Source: Nonomuraea typhae
GTDB taxonomy: Bacteria > Actinomycetota > Actinomycetes > Streptosporangiales > Streptosporangiaceae
Reading direction: 5' to 3'
DNA: 64,000 bases
Assembly: GCF_009760925.1 (NCBI RefSeq)
Contig: NZ_VRLV01000006.1
Span: 186,001 to 250,000, forward strand
Shown: in pieces, positions 1 to 7,722 of the stretch
Layout of the letters: the number at the start of each line of letters is the position of its first letter
Position numbering within the stretch: position 1 is the first letter of the stretch
Program-made: the position numbers and the translations under genes
The notes under the pieces: model-generated
The model's database searches: none
What the model was told of the DNA's origin: nothing
The model's input: only the letters and a program-made list of their open reading frames with translations

Positions 1-570
1 AGCCCCGAGGACCGCGAGGAACTGCTGGCCACCGCCGACGAGTCGCTGGCCCGCCTGGACCGGCTGGTCGCGAACCTGCTCGACATGAGCCGCCTGCAGG
101 CCGGTGTGCTCGGCGTCTCCCTGGAGCCGGTGGCGCTCGAAGAGGTTGTCCCCAGGGCGGTCGACGACCTCGGCCCGATGCGCGACCGCGTCGAAGGCGA
201 CATCTCCATCGAACTCCCGGAGATCATCGCCGACCCGGCCCTGCTGGAACGCGTGCTCGTCAACCTGATGTCCAACGCGGTCCGCTACAGCCCGCCCACG
301 GAGAAGATCCACCTCACCGCGAGCCGGCACGGCGACCGCGTCGAGATCCGCGTGATCGACCGCGGCCCCGGCATCCCGCCCGATGCCCACGACCGCGTTT
401 TCCTGCCCTTCCAACGCCTGGGTGACCGCGACAACCACACCGGTGTCGGCCTCGGCCTGGCCCTCTCCCGAGGGCTGGCGGAGGCCATGGGCGGCACTCT
501 GGTACCCGATGAGACACCAGGGGGAGGTCTCACCATGATCCTCACGATGCCCATCAGGGAGCTGGCATGA
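1..570 (+). CDS. kdpD: KdpD sensor histidine kinase, 3' part (partial)
   Basis: The reading frame is open from base 1, so only the last 189 residues are present. They hold the end of the dimerisation helix (NLLDMSRLQAG) and a full HATPase_c domain: N box NLMSNAVRYSP, G1 box DRGPGIP and G2 box GVGLGLALS. The phosphoacceptor histidine lies upstream of the window. KdpD phosphorylates KdpE in response to potassium limitation or osmotic stress. The stop overlaps the kdpE start (ATGA at 567-570), so the two are translationally coupled. The assignment rests on the KdpE partner and the typical MSRLQAG motif. No kdpFABC genes follow, so the pump genes, if present, must lie upstream. Confidence 0.9.
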   Translation, partial: SPEDREELLATADESLARLDRLVANLLDMSRLQAGVLGVSLEPVALEEVVPRAVDDLGPMRDRVEGDISIELPEIIADPALLERVLVNLMSNAVRYSPPTEKIHLTASRHGDRVEIRVIDRGPGIPPDAHDRVFLPFQRLGDRDNHTGVGLGLALSRGLAEAMGGTLVPDETPGGGLTMILTMPIRELA

Positions 571-1235
571 CCAGGATCCTCGTCGTGGACGACGAGCCCC
601 AGATCCTGCGCGCGCTACGCATCAACCTGGTCGCCCGCCACTACGAGGTGGCCGTGGCCCAGGACGGCGGCACCGCCCTGCGCGAAGCCGCCGACTGGCA
701 CCCCGACCTGGTCATCCTCGACCTCGGCCTGCCCGACCTGGACGGCGTGGACGTCATCCACGGGCTGCGCGGCTGGACCACCATCCCGATCATCGTCCTG
801 TCCGGCCGCGCCGGAAACCAGGACAAGGTAGACGCCCTGGACGCCGGGGCCGACGACTACGTCACCAAGCCGTTCGGCATAGACGAGCTCCTGGCCCGCA
901 TCCGCGCCGTCACCCGCCGCACCACCTTGCACGAGTCGGAGCTGGCCCGCGTGAAGGTCGGCGACCATCTGGTGGACCTGACCAGCAAAACGGTCTCGGG
1001 CGACGTACGGCTGACGCCGACGGAATGGCACATCCTCGAACTGCTCCTCCGCAACCCCGGCAAACTGGTCAGCCAGCGGCAGATCCTGACTGAGGTGTGG
1101 GGCGTGAAGTACGTGAAGGAAACCCACTACCTACGCCAGTACATGGCCCAGCTCCGCCGCAAACTGGAACCCGACGCCGCCCACCCGGCCCACCTCATCA
1201 CCGAACCCGGCATGGGCTACCGCTTCCAACCCTGA
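567..1235 (+). CDS. kdpE: KdpE response regulator (OmpR family)
   Basis: A 222-residue protein with an N-terminal receiver domain (acidic pair VDDE at 8-10, phosphoacceptor Asp in VILDLGLPD near residue 52, Lys in TKPFG near 101). A C-terminal OmpR-type winged helix follows, about 130-222, with LTPTEWHILELLLRNPGKLV and YLRQYMAQLRRKLE. It is the DNA-binding output partner of KdpD and normally activates the Kdp potassium-uptake operon. It starts inside the kdpD stop codon. Length and motifs match full-length KdpE. Confidence 0.93.
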   Translation: MTRILVVDDEPQILRALRINLVARHYEVAVAQDGGTALREAADWHPDLVILDLGLPDLDGVDVIHGLRGWTTIPIIVLSGRAGNQDKVDALDAGADDYVTKPFGIDELLARIRAVTRRTTLHESELARVKVGDHLVDLTSKTVSGDVRLTPTEWHILELLLRNPGKLVSQRQILTEVWGVKYVKETHYLRQYMAQLRRKLEPDAAHPAHLITEPGMGYRFQP

Positions 1236-1243
1236 CCCCAGGG

Positions 1244-1258
1244 ACCCCGGTCCGGGGT
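1244..1258 (+). terminator. short GC hairpin after kdpE
   Basis: Seven-base inverted arms ACCCCGG and CCGGGGT flank a single base, 8 bases after the kdpE stop. No T run follows, so termination by this hairpin alone is only a guess. Confidence 0.35.
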
Positions 1259-1276
1259 GGGCCGGTCTGGTGAGTC

Positions 1277-1325
1277 GGCCGGTTGGGTGGGTTGGCCTGG
1301 GGTTGGCCGGTTGGGTGGGTTGGCC
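1277..1325 (+). repeat. tandem G-rich repeat, two-quartet G-quadruplex candidate
   Basis: Two perfect 21-base copies (1277-1297 and 1305-1325) lie 28 bases apart and are separated by TGGGGTT. Each contains GGTTGGGTGGGTTGG, which has the GGTT-G-rich-GGTTGG layout of two-quartet G-quadruplexes such as the thrombin aptamer. It lies in the 260-base gap between kdpE and the convergent small ORF. A role in transcription or recombination is not shown. Confidence 0.6.
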
Positions 1326-1456
1326 GGGTCGTGGGCCCTTAAGGCCACCACCCTTCCGGCCGCCCATACCCCCCTCTACCTGGCCCTTCTCCTGGCCAAC
1401 CGGGTAGTTGTGGTGGTCCTTAAAGGTTGGCCCGATCCCCGGGTCACACAGACGAA

Positions 1457-1486
1457 AGCCGCGCCCAGGTAGTCCGGGGCGCGGCT
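1457..1486 (-). terminator. GC-rich hairpin ending the lysA unit
   Basis: AGCCGCGCC and GGCGCGGCT form a roughly 10-bp stem around a short loop. On the minus strand it is followed by TTTCGTC. It lies just after the small ORF downstream of lysA, where a terminator for that unit is expected. The T run is weak. Confidence 0.5.
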
Positions 1487-1495
1487 GATGTGTGG

Positions 1496-1594
1496 TTAAG
1501 GAAGGATCTCGAACACCAGGGTGATCGCGGCGACGATGGCGATCAGGGCGAGGAGTCCAAGTGCTTCGGGCCGCGGTTTACGGGTCCGCATCAT
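1496..1594 (-). CDS. small single-TM membrane protein (31-32 aa)
   Basis: A 32-codon frame downstream of lysA encodes a basic start (MMRTRKPRPEALG), one hydrophobic segment (LLALIAIVAAITLVFEI) and a stop. An AAGGAG ribosome site directly precedes the ATGATG pair, so the second ATG (1591) has the better spacing. The layout, a charged N-terminus plus one helix, is that of short membrane peptides. I do not recognise the family. It is 45 bases from lysA on the same strand and ends before a GC hairpin. KdpF is similarly short, but this gene is not in a kdp operon. Confidence 0.5.
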   Translation of the reverse strand: MMRTRKPRPEALGLLALIAIVAAITLVFEILP

Positions 1595-1635
1595 GCTCCT
1601 TCCAACTCGGGTGGGTAGATAGTCCGGTATGCCCG

Positions 1636-2967
1636 TCACAGCCCCACCTCACGCACGAGAAGGTCGTCGGGTTCCTCCCGCCGGACCACCAGCCGGGCGC
1701 GGCGGCCGGACACCGCGATGACGGGCAGCCGCCCGGTGGCGTTGTAGGTGGAGGCCATGGAGTGGTGGTACGCCCCGGTGGCCGCGACGACCAGCAGGTC
1801 GCCGGGCCGTACGTCCGCGGGGAGCAAGACGTCCTCGGCCAGCACGTCGCCGCTCTCGCAGTGGTGTCCCACCACGGTGACCGGCCGGGGAGCCTCGTGG
1901 GAGCGCCGGCCGATCATCCGCATCGTGTACCGCGCGCCGTACAGGGAGGGCCGGGGGTTGTCGCTCATCCCGCCGTCGACCGCGACGAACACGCGCCCGC
2001 CGCCGCGCTTGACGGCGATGACCCGGTAGAGGGTCATGCCGCCGGGGCCGCTGATCGAGCGCCCGGGCTCCACGGTCAGCCGGGGCGCCGGCAGGCCGAG
2101 CCCGGCGCAGCGCTCGGTGAGCGCGGTGGTGACCGCCGCGGCGAAGGCGCGGGGGGACAGGCCGTGCTCGCCTTCGAGGTAGGCGATGCCCTGGCCGCCG
2201 CCGAGGTCCAGCTCGGGCAGGGCGACGCCGTGGGCGTCGCGGATGAGCGCGAGCTGTTCGACCAGGATTTTCACCGCCTGCTCGTACGGCTCGGCGCTGC
2301 CGATCTGCGAGCCGAGGTGGCAGTGCAGTCCCACGAGCTCCAGGTTGCACTGTTCGAGCACGCGGGAGACGGCCACGCCCGCTTCGCCGGTGGCGATGGA
2401 CAGGCCGAACTTCTGCCCTTCGCCGCCGGTGCGGATCTTGGGGTGGGCGCCCGCCTCGATGTCGGGGATGACGCGTACGAGGATCTTCTGCCGGCGGCCG
2501 TTGGGCACCAGGGCGGCGATGCGGTGGATCTCGGCGAGGTTGTCCACGACGATCCGACCGACGCCCATCTCCACGGCCTCACGCAGTTCCCTGGGGGTTT
2601 TGGCGTTGCCGTGGAAGATGATGCGCTCGGGCGGGAAGCCGACGGACCTCGCGATGGCCAGTTCGCCGCCGGAGCAGACGTCGAGGCCGAGCCCTTCCTC
2701 GCGGACCCAGCTGGCCATGGCCCGGCACAGGAACGCCTTGGCCGCGTAGGCGACGGTCGCGTCCGGCAGGGCGTCGAGGTAGTCGCGGCAGCGTTGCCGC
2801 ACGTCCGCCTCGTCCACGACGTAGGCGGGGGTGCCGTAGAGGCGGGCGATCTCCATGAGGGAGACGCCGGCGCCGGTGGCGTCGCCGTCCTCCCGGAAGA
2901 GGGCCGAGGCGGGCCAGGGGTCGGCGTCGGTTTCCGGCTGGGCCAGGTCTTGGCCGAGGACGCACAT
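1636..2967 (-). CDS. lysA: Diaminopimelate decarboxylase-like enzyme
   Basis: A 443-residue fold-type III PLP enzyme, predicted to decarboxylate meso-diaminopimelate to lysine. Visible features are the PLP lysine in YAAKAF (K77), HCHLGSQIG (about 215-223) for phosphate and PLP contacts, DLGGGQG, EPGRSI, and the active-site cysteine in CESGD (C370) that acts across the dimer. The first 35 residues are a non-conserved extension, so an internal start is possible. The chosen ATG overlaps the stop of the upstream SseB-like gene by one base. Paralogous decarboxylases of related amino acids share the fold, so the exact substrate is likely but not proven. Confidence 0.85.
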   Translation of the reverse strand: MCVLGQDLAQPETDADPWPASALFREDGDATGAGVSLMEIARLYGTPAYVVDEADVRQRCRDYLDALPDATVAYAAKAFLCRAMASWVREEGLGLDVCSGGELAIARSVGFPPERIIFHGNAKTPRELREAVEMGVGRIVVDNLAEIHRIAALVPNGRRQKILVRVIPDIEAGAHPKIRTGGEGQKFGLSIATGEAGVAVSRVLEQCNLELVGLHCHLGSQIGSAEPYEQAVKILVEQLALIRDAHGVALPELDLGGGQGIAYLEGEHGLSPRAFAAAVTTALTERCAGLGLPAPRLTVEPGRSISGPGGMTLYRVIAVKRGGGRVFVAVDGGMSDNPRPSLYGARYTMRMIGRRSHEAPRPVTVVGHHCESGDVLAEDVLLPADVRPGDLLVVAATGAYHHSMASTYNATGRLPVIAVSGRRARLVVRREEPDDLLVREVGL

Positions 2968-3227
2968 CAGGCCGCTCCGGAGTTCGTGCGGGCCATGGTT
3001 CCCGCGGGGTCGACCACGATGCCGACGACGTCGAGGTCGCGGATCATGCCACGCAGGGCGGGCTCGCTGAGCCGTACCCAGTGCTGCTCGCTGCCGAGCA
3101 CGCGCGCCAGGCGCAGCGGGGAGGTGAAGGCCACCGCCGTTCGCTTGCCCGCGGCCGTGCGGAACAGGCGCAGTGAGGAGCTGTACCGGCCCTCATGGAC
3201 CGGGACGAAGAGCGGCACGTCTGACAT
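2967..3227 (-). CDS. SseB/SAV_915-like small protein
   Basis: An 86-residue protein starting MSDVPLFVPV at 3227, behind a strong AGGAGG site 8 bases upstream. The pattern (Y/W-rich strand, a TAVAFTSPLRL core and a C-terminal IVVDPAG motif) resembles the SseB-like SAV_915 proteins of actinomycetes, which have no defined reaction. Its TGA overlaps the lysA ATG (TCAT on the plus strand), so it is the first gene of the lysA unit. A longer upstream frame to 3413 lacks a ribosome site and was not used. Confidence 0.7.
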   Translation of the reverse strand: MSDVPLFVPVHEGRYSSSLRLFRTAAGKRTAVAFTSPLRLARVLGSEQHWVRLSEPALRGMIRDLDVVGIVVDPAGTMARTNSGAA

Positions 3228-3383
3228 TCGAGGGTCCTCCTGGGAGAAGTCATGCAAACGTGACGCTAAGCCCGATATGTCGCCCGAATACCGTTCGCTA
3301 CGCGATCCAGACGCGATCCGCCACAACGATGACGCGTGGTTGACGCCCACCCCTCTGACCAGGCCCGTACCTTTTGCATAGCT

Positions 3384-3475
3384 ATCCAGAGAAGAAGCAT
3401 CAAGAAGGCGCATATATCCGCCGATGCATGTCGGGTTTAGCCCGACTATGGGGCTGTAATCCCCTTCTCTGGAGG
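3384..3475 (+). ncRNA. structured 5' leader of the KimA-like gene (riboswitch candidate)
   Basis: The leader can fold into a multibranch structure. A closing helix pairs 3385-3394 with 3464-3473 (TCCAGAGAAG with CTTCTCTGGA, 9-10 bp). It encloses three arms: 3397-3401 with 3423-3427 plus inner GGCG/CGCC (3407-3410, 3419-3422); 3430-3435 with 3441-3446 (GTCGGG/CCCGAC); and 3450-3453 with 3461-3464 (GGGG/CCCC). The 3' strand of the closing helix covers GGA of the Shine-Dalgarno GGAGG (3471-3475), so opening it should control translation. KimA genes in Bacillus sit behind c-di-AMP (ydaO) riboswitches. The known ydaO sequence motifs were not found here, so the ligand is open. Confidence 0.65.
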
Positions 3476-3481
3476 ACTTCG

Positions 3482-5278
3482 ATGTCCGCAGTACAGGCCC
3501 CCGGCGACCGGCACCGGCTGACCGTCACCGGCGGGCTGGCCGCCCTGTCGCTCGACGCGATGGCGTCGGTCGCCTATGGTCCCGAGGCGATCGTCCTCGT
3601 TCTCGCCCTCGCCGGCGGCGCCGGCCTCGGATTCACCATCCCGGTCACGCTCACCATCGCGGCGCTGCTGGCCGTACTGACCTTCTCCTACCGCCAGGTG
3701 ATCGCCGCCTTCCCCGAGGGCGGCGGCGCGTACGGCGCGGCCAAGACCTACCTGGGCCGCCACGCCAGCCTGGTCGCCGGGGCCTCGCTCATCATCGACT
3801 ACGTGCTCAACGTCGCCGTCTCCGTGGCGGCCGGCGTCGCCGCCCTGACCTCGGCGCTGCCCGCGCTCCTGCCGTACACGGTGTGGTTGTGCCTCGGCGT
3901 GCTGGCGCTCATCACCGCGATCAACCTCAAGGGCATCGCCCACAGCGCCCGCGCCTTCGTCGTCCCCACGGTGATCTACGTCGGCTCGATCGTCCTGGTG
4001 ATCGTCGCCGGCCTGATCCGCGGCGAGCCCGCCGTCGCCGGCCCCGAGCACACCGCCACGAGCCTGCAGACCGTCGGCGTCCTGCTGCTGCTGAAGGCGT
4101 TCGCCAACGGCTGCGCCTCCCTCACCGGCGTCGAGGCCATCGCCAACGCGGTGCCCTCCTTCAAACAGCCCCGGATCAAACGCGCACAGAACGCCGAGGT
4201 CGCGCTGGGCGTCCTGCTGGCTGTCATGCTCATCGGCATCGCGGCGCTGATCGAGAAGTTCGCCATCGCCCCGGTCGAAGGGGTGACCGTGCTCGCCCAG
4301 GTCACGCAGGCCGCGCTCGGCGACGGCTGGCTGTTCTACCTCGTGCAGTTCGCCACGGTCGTCCTGCTCGCGCTGGCCGCCAACACCTCCTTCGGCGGCC
4401 TGCCCGTGCTCGCCCAGTTGCTCGCCGCCGACAACAACCTGCCGCACCTGTTCGCGCTGCGCGCCGACCGTCAGGTCCACCGGTACGGCATCGCCTTCCT
4501 CACCCTCACCAGCGCGATCCTCCTGATCATCGCGCAGGGCGACATGAACCTTCTGGTGCCGTTGTTCGCCATCGGCGTCTTCGTCGGCTTCACCCTGTCC
4601 CAGGCCGGCATGGTCAGGCACTGGCTGGCCGACCGGCCCTCGGGCTGGCGCTGGCGCGTGGCCCTGAACGGCTTCGGCGCCCTGCTGACGTTCGTGGCCG
4701 CGATCGTGGTGACCGTCTCCAAGTTCACCGAGGGCGGCTGGCTCATCGTCGTCGCCCTGCCGCTCATGGTGGTGGCCATGACCTGGGTCAACCGCTCCTA
4801 CGCGCGCATCGGCGAACGCCTCGAACTCGGCCGCACGCCGGCCCCGCCGCGCCCGCGGCGCTCGCTGGTCGTGGTCCCGGTCCACGCGGTCAACCGCCTC
4901 AGCCGCGACGCGCTGGCCGCCGCCCTCTCCCTCGGAGACCGCGTCGTCGCCATCAACATCACCCACCCGGAGGACGAGGGCGCCGCCCGCCGCTTCGTCG
5001 AGGACTGGGAGCGCTGGCACCCCGACGTCGAACTGGTGCAGCTGTTCGACCCCCGCCGCCGCCTGGACGATCCGCTGGTCACCTACCTGAAGCAGGTCCC
5101 CGAGAGCCACGTGTTCGTGCTGATCGCCGAGGTCGAGCCGGAGCACTTCTGGCAGCGGCTGCTGCAGAACCAGCGCGGCGCCGTCCTGGCCAGGGCGCTG
5201 CGCATGCGCACCGACGCGGTGGTGTGCCGGATGCGCTTCCGCATGACCGCCCTGGAGAGGACGGAGCTCGTCGCCTAG
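3482..5278 (+). CDS. KimA-like APC-superfamily permease, probable potassium importer
   Basis: A 598-residue membrane protein. Roughly 12 hydrophobic helices fill residues 10-450, starting with the APC signature TGGLAALSLDAMASVAYGPE. A soluble C-terminal domain (about 455-598) begins RSLVVVPVHAVNRLSRDAL and looks like a universal-stress-type alpha/beta domain. This architecture is that of Bacillus subtilis KimA (YdaO), a high-affinity proton/potassium symporter; amino-acid APC carriers usually lack the soluble domain. The start follows GGAGG by 6 bases and lies directly after the folded leader. Its stop overlaps the convergent epoxide-hydrolase-like gene. Confidence 0.82.
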   Translation: MSAVQAPGDRHRLTVTGGLAALSLDAMASVAYGPEAIVLVLALAGGAGLGFTIPVTLTIAALLAVLTFSYRQVIAAFPEGGGAYGAAKTYLGRHASLVAGASLIIDYVLNVAVSVAAGVAALTSALPALLPYTVWLCLGVLALITAINLKGIAHSARAFVVPTVIYVGSIVLVIVAGLIRGEPAVAGPEHTATSLQTVGVLLLLKAFANGCASLTGVEAIANAVPSFKQPRIKRAQNAEVALGVLLAVMLIGIAALIEKFAIAPVEGVTVLAQVTQAALGDGWLFYLVQFATVVLLALAANTSFGGLPVLAQLLAADNNLPHLFALRADRQVHRYGIAFLTLTSAILLIIAQGDMNLLVPLFAIGVFVGFTLSQAGMVRHWLADRPSGWRWRVALNGFGALLTFVAAIVVTVSKFTEGGWLIVVALPLMVVAMTWVNRSYARIGERLELGRTPAPPRPRRSLVVVPVHAVNRLSRDALAAALSLGDRVVAINITHPEDEGAARRFVEDWERWHPDVELVQLFDPRRRLDDPLVTYLKQVPESHVFVLIAEVEPEHFWQRLLQNQRGAVLARALRMRTDAVVCRMRFRMTALERTELVA

Positions 5279-6375
5279 CTGAGGCCGGTGAAGAAGGCGC
5301 GCACGTCGGCGATGAGCAGGTCCGGCTGCTCCAGCGCCAGATAGGCGCCGCCCCGGTCGAACTCGGTCCAGCGCACCACGTTCGTCTCCTGCTCGGCCAG
5401 GCTGCGCACGGTCACGTCCGCGGAGGCCACCGCGAACCCGGTCGGCACCGTGACCGGCGGCTTCGGCGCCCACGCGGTCGGATCCTGGGAGACGTCGCGG
5501 TAGCTCTGCGCGATCGAGCCCTGGGTCCCGGTGAACCACTGGGTGCTCACCTCGGTCAGGATGCGGTCCAGGGAGAACGCGTCCTCAGGCAGCTCGGCGC
5601 TGCCGTCGGTCCACTCCTTGAACTTCTCCACGATCCAGGCGGCCTGGCCGACAGGGGAGTCGTGCAGGCCGTGGGCGATGGTCTGCGGCCGGGTGGTCAT
5701 GATGATGTTGAAGCCCATGCCGTCCTGCATGAAGTGCTGGATGAGGCCCAGGCGGCGCTGCTCGTCCTCGTTGAGCTCTGGCAGGTCGCCCATCGGGATC
5801 GTGACGTAGGCGTTGAGATGGATGCCGGCGAGCCGGTCCGGCACGTGGCGGGCCAGCGCCATGGACAGGTTGGCGCCGCCGCCACCGCCGTGCGCGCCGT
5901 ACCGCTCATAGCCGAGCCGGGACATCAGCTCGGCGAAGACCGCGGCGGTCCGCGGGACGGTCCACCCGGCGCTCGAGACCGGCGTGGAGAAACCGAACCC
6001 CGGGTTGGTGGGGGCGACGATGTGGAAGTCGCGCGACAGCGGGGTCAGCACGTCGAGCAGGCCGACGATGCCACCCGGGTTGTCATGCATGAGCAGCAGC
6101 GGCAACGCGTCCTCACGCTCGGCCCGGATGTGCCGGAAGTGCACCGTCTGACCGTCGATCTCGGTCGTGAACTGCGGCCACTGGTTGAGTTCGGCCTCGG
6201 CCTTGCGCCAGTCGAAGCCGTTGGCCCAGTAGTCGGCCAGGCCCTTGAGGTAGTCGACCGGGACACCGCGGTCCCATCCGGCGCCGGGCAACTCGGGCGA
6301 CCAGCGGGTGCGGAGAATGCGTTCACGCAGGTCATCGAGGTCGGCCTGGGGAATGTCGATGGTGAAAGGCGTCAT
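5275..6375 (-). CDS. epoxide-hydrolase-family protein lacking all catalytic residues
   Basis: A 366-residue protein with an N-terminal EHN region (FTIDIPQADLDDLRERI...TRWSPELPGAGWDRGVP) and an alpha/beta-hydrolase core. Active family members have oxyanion HGWPGS, nucleophile GGDWG and base GGHF. Here these are HDNPGG, GGGGG (Asp and Trp both Gly, read directly from the DNA) and GGAY (His to Ala). The frame is intact and otherwise well conserved, so it looks like a selected pseudoenzyme rather than a decaying gene. It is divergent from the MFS gene at 6466, with a shared 90-base control region. Confidence 0.85.
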   Translation of the reverse strand: MTPFTIDIPQADLDDLRERILRTRWSPELPGAGWDRGVPVDYLKGLADYWANGFDWRKAEAELNQWPQFTTEIDGQTVHFRHIRAEREDALPLLLMHDNPGGIVGLLDVLTPLSRDFHIVAPTNPGFGFSTPVSSAGWTVPRTAAVFAELMSRLGYERYGAHGGGGGANLSMALARHVPDRLAGIHLNAYVTIPMGDLPELNEDEQRRLGLIQHFMQDGMGFNIIMTTRPQTIAHGLHDSPVGQAAWIVEKFKEWTDGSAELPEDAFSLDRILTEVSTQWFTGTQGSIAQSYRDVSQDPTAWAPKPPVTVPTGFAVASADVTVRSLAEQETNVVRWTEFDRGGAYLALEQPDLLIADVRAFFTGLS

Positions 6376-6409
6376 GACTCGGACATTAGAGAGCCGCCGA
6401 ATCCCTCGA

Positions 6410-6423
6410 ATGAGTCATCTCAT
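6410..6423. promoter_or_regulatory. palindromic operator candidate between divergent genes
   Basis: ATGAG-TCAT-CTCAT forms a perfect 5-bp inverted repeat around a 4-base centre, in the 90-base region between the epoxide-hydrolase-like gene (minus) and the MFS gene (plus). Position and size fit a repressor site for one or both promoters. No regulator is adjacent. Confidence 0.35.
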
Positions 6424-6465
6424 AAGTAATCTCGGCCAGATCACGAACCCTCCCGCACCCGTAGC

Positions 6466-7716
6466 ATGCATCAGATGTCCGGAAAGAGATCATTGTGGAG
6501 AGACAGGGATTTCGTGCTCCTGTGGAGCGCCCAGAACGCCAGCATGCTGGGCAGCGAGGTCACCCTGCTCGCGCTGCCGCTGGTCGCCGGTGTGGTGCTG
6601 GGCGCTTCGCCGTTCGAGATGGGTGTGGTCGCCGCGGCGCGCAAACTCCCGGTCCTGTTCGCCTCGCTGCCGGCCGGCGTGCTGGCCGACAGGTGGCGCA
6701 AGCGGCCGATCATGATCTCGACCCACCTGGTCGCCGGACTGGCGATGCTCTCGATCCCGGTGGCGGCCGTGTTCGGGGCGCTGACCTTGGCGCAGCTCTA
6801 CGTGGTGGCCGCGGTCGCGGGACTGTGCGAGACCGTGTTCAACCCCGTCTACCAGAGCTACCCCCTCGTGCTGCTCGGCCGGGAGCGGCTGGTCGAGGGC
6901 AATGCCAAGCTCAGCCTGGCCATGACGGCGGCGTCCACGCTGGGCGCCTCCGCCGGCGGCTTCATCGTGGGACTGGCCGGGGCCGTGAAGGCGATGCTCG
7001 CCGACGCGTTGTCCTTCTTCGCGGCCGCCCTGGCCATCTGGGCGATTCGCGCACCGGAGCCGCCGCCTTCACCGCCCCAGGGCACCCGCATGCGCAGCGA
7101 GGTCGCCGAAGGGCTCCGCTACGTCTTCCGGCATCCGCTGATCCGCCCGATCGCGCTGTCCCTGCCGGTCTTCTCCTTCGCCCTGGCCGGCACCCACGCG
7201 CTCTGGATCGTCTACGTGGTCAAGGAGCTGCACTGGCAACCCCAGGTCATCGGCCTGGCGCTCGGGGTGAGCGGCCTCGGCGGCGTCGCGGGCGGAATGA
7301 TCGCCCACCGGCTGACCAGCAGGTTCGGCCTCGCGCGGACCATCGTGTGGAGCGCGACGGTGTACGCGGTGGGTGATCTGCCCCTCGTCCTGGCCTCGCC
7401 GGGCCTGGCCGGTCAGATCGTCGTCACCCTCTCCTGGACGATCCTCTTCGCCGGCGCCGTGATCGTCCAGGTGAGCCAGCGCAGCTTCCGCCAGCTGATC
7501 ACCCCGCTCGAGCTTCAGGGTCGCCTCGCGGCGACCACCAGATGGCTGGCCTGGGGCGCCGCCCCGCTCGGCGCCCTGCTGGCGGGCGCGCTGGCGGAGG
7601 TCGTCGGACTCCGGCTGACCCTGCTGGCGGCGGCGTTGACGGTCGGCCTCGGGCCGCTGGTGCTCTGGCTCTCCCCGCTGCGGAGCCTGAAGGACGACCC
7701 CGTTCCCACCGCGTAG
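6466..7716 (+). CDS. MFS transporter (EntS/MFS_3-type exporter)
   Basis: A 416-residue protein with about 12 hydrophobic segments. The first helix pair carries DRDFVLLWSAQNASMLGSEV and the loop 2-3 motif GVLADRWRKRP, typical of MFS_3 exporters such as EntS. The start may be ATG 6466 (MHQMSGKRS) or ATG 6475; neither has a clear ribosome site, so the transcript may be leaderless. The substrate cannot be inferred. It converges with the cysteine-rich gene, only 6 bases away. Confidence 0.8.
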   Translation: MHQMSGKRSLWRDRDFVLLWSAQNASMLGSEVTLLALPLVAGVVLGASPFEMGVVAAARKLPVLFASLPAGVLADRWRKRPIMISTHLVAGLAMLSIPVAAVFGALTLAQLYVVAAVAGLCETVFNPVYQSYPLVLLGRERLVEGNAKLSLAMTAASTLGASAGGFIVGLAGAVKAMLADALSFFAAALAIWAIRAPEPPPSPPQGTRMRSEVAEGLRYVFRHPLIRPIALSLPVFSFALAGTHALWIVYVVKELHWQPQVIGLALGVSGLGGVAGGMIAHRLTSRFGLARTIVWSATVYAVGDLPLVLASPGLAGQIVVTLSWTILFAGAVIVQVSQRSFRQLITPLELQGRLAATTRWLAWGAAPLGALLAGALAEVVGLRLTLLAAALTVGLGPLVLWLSPLRSLKDDPVPTA

Positions 7717-7722
7717 GCGGGC

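Noticed and set aside
1561..3381. 606-codon plus-strand frame opposite lysA
   Set aside because: It is the antisense shadow of lysA and the SseB-like gene in GC-rich DNA, with low-complexity composition.
3446..5539. 697-codon minus-strand frame opposite the KimA-like gene
   Set aside because: Antisense shadow; the composition is rich in Asp, Gly, Arg and Gln with no hydrophobic core or motif.
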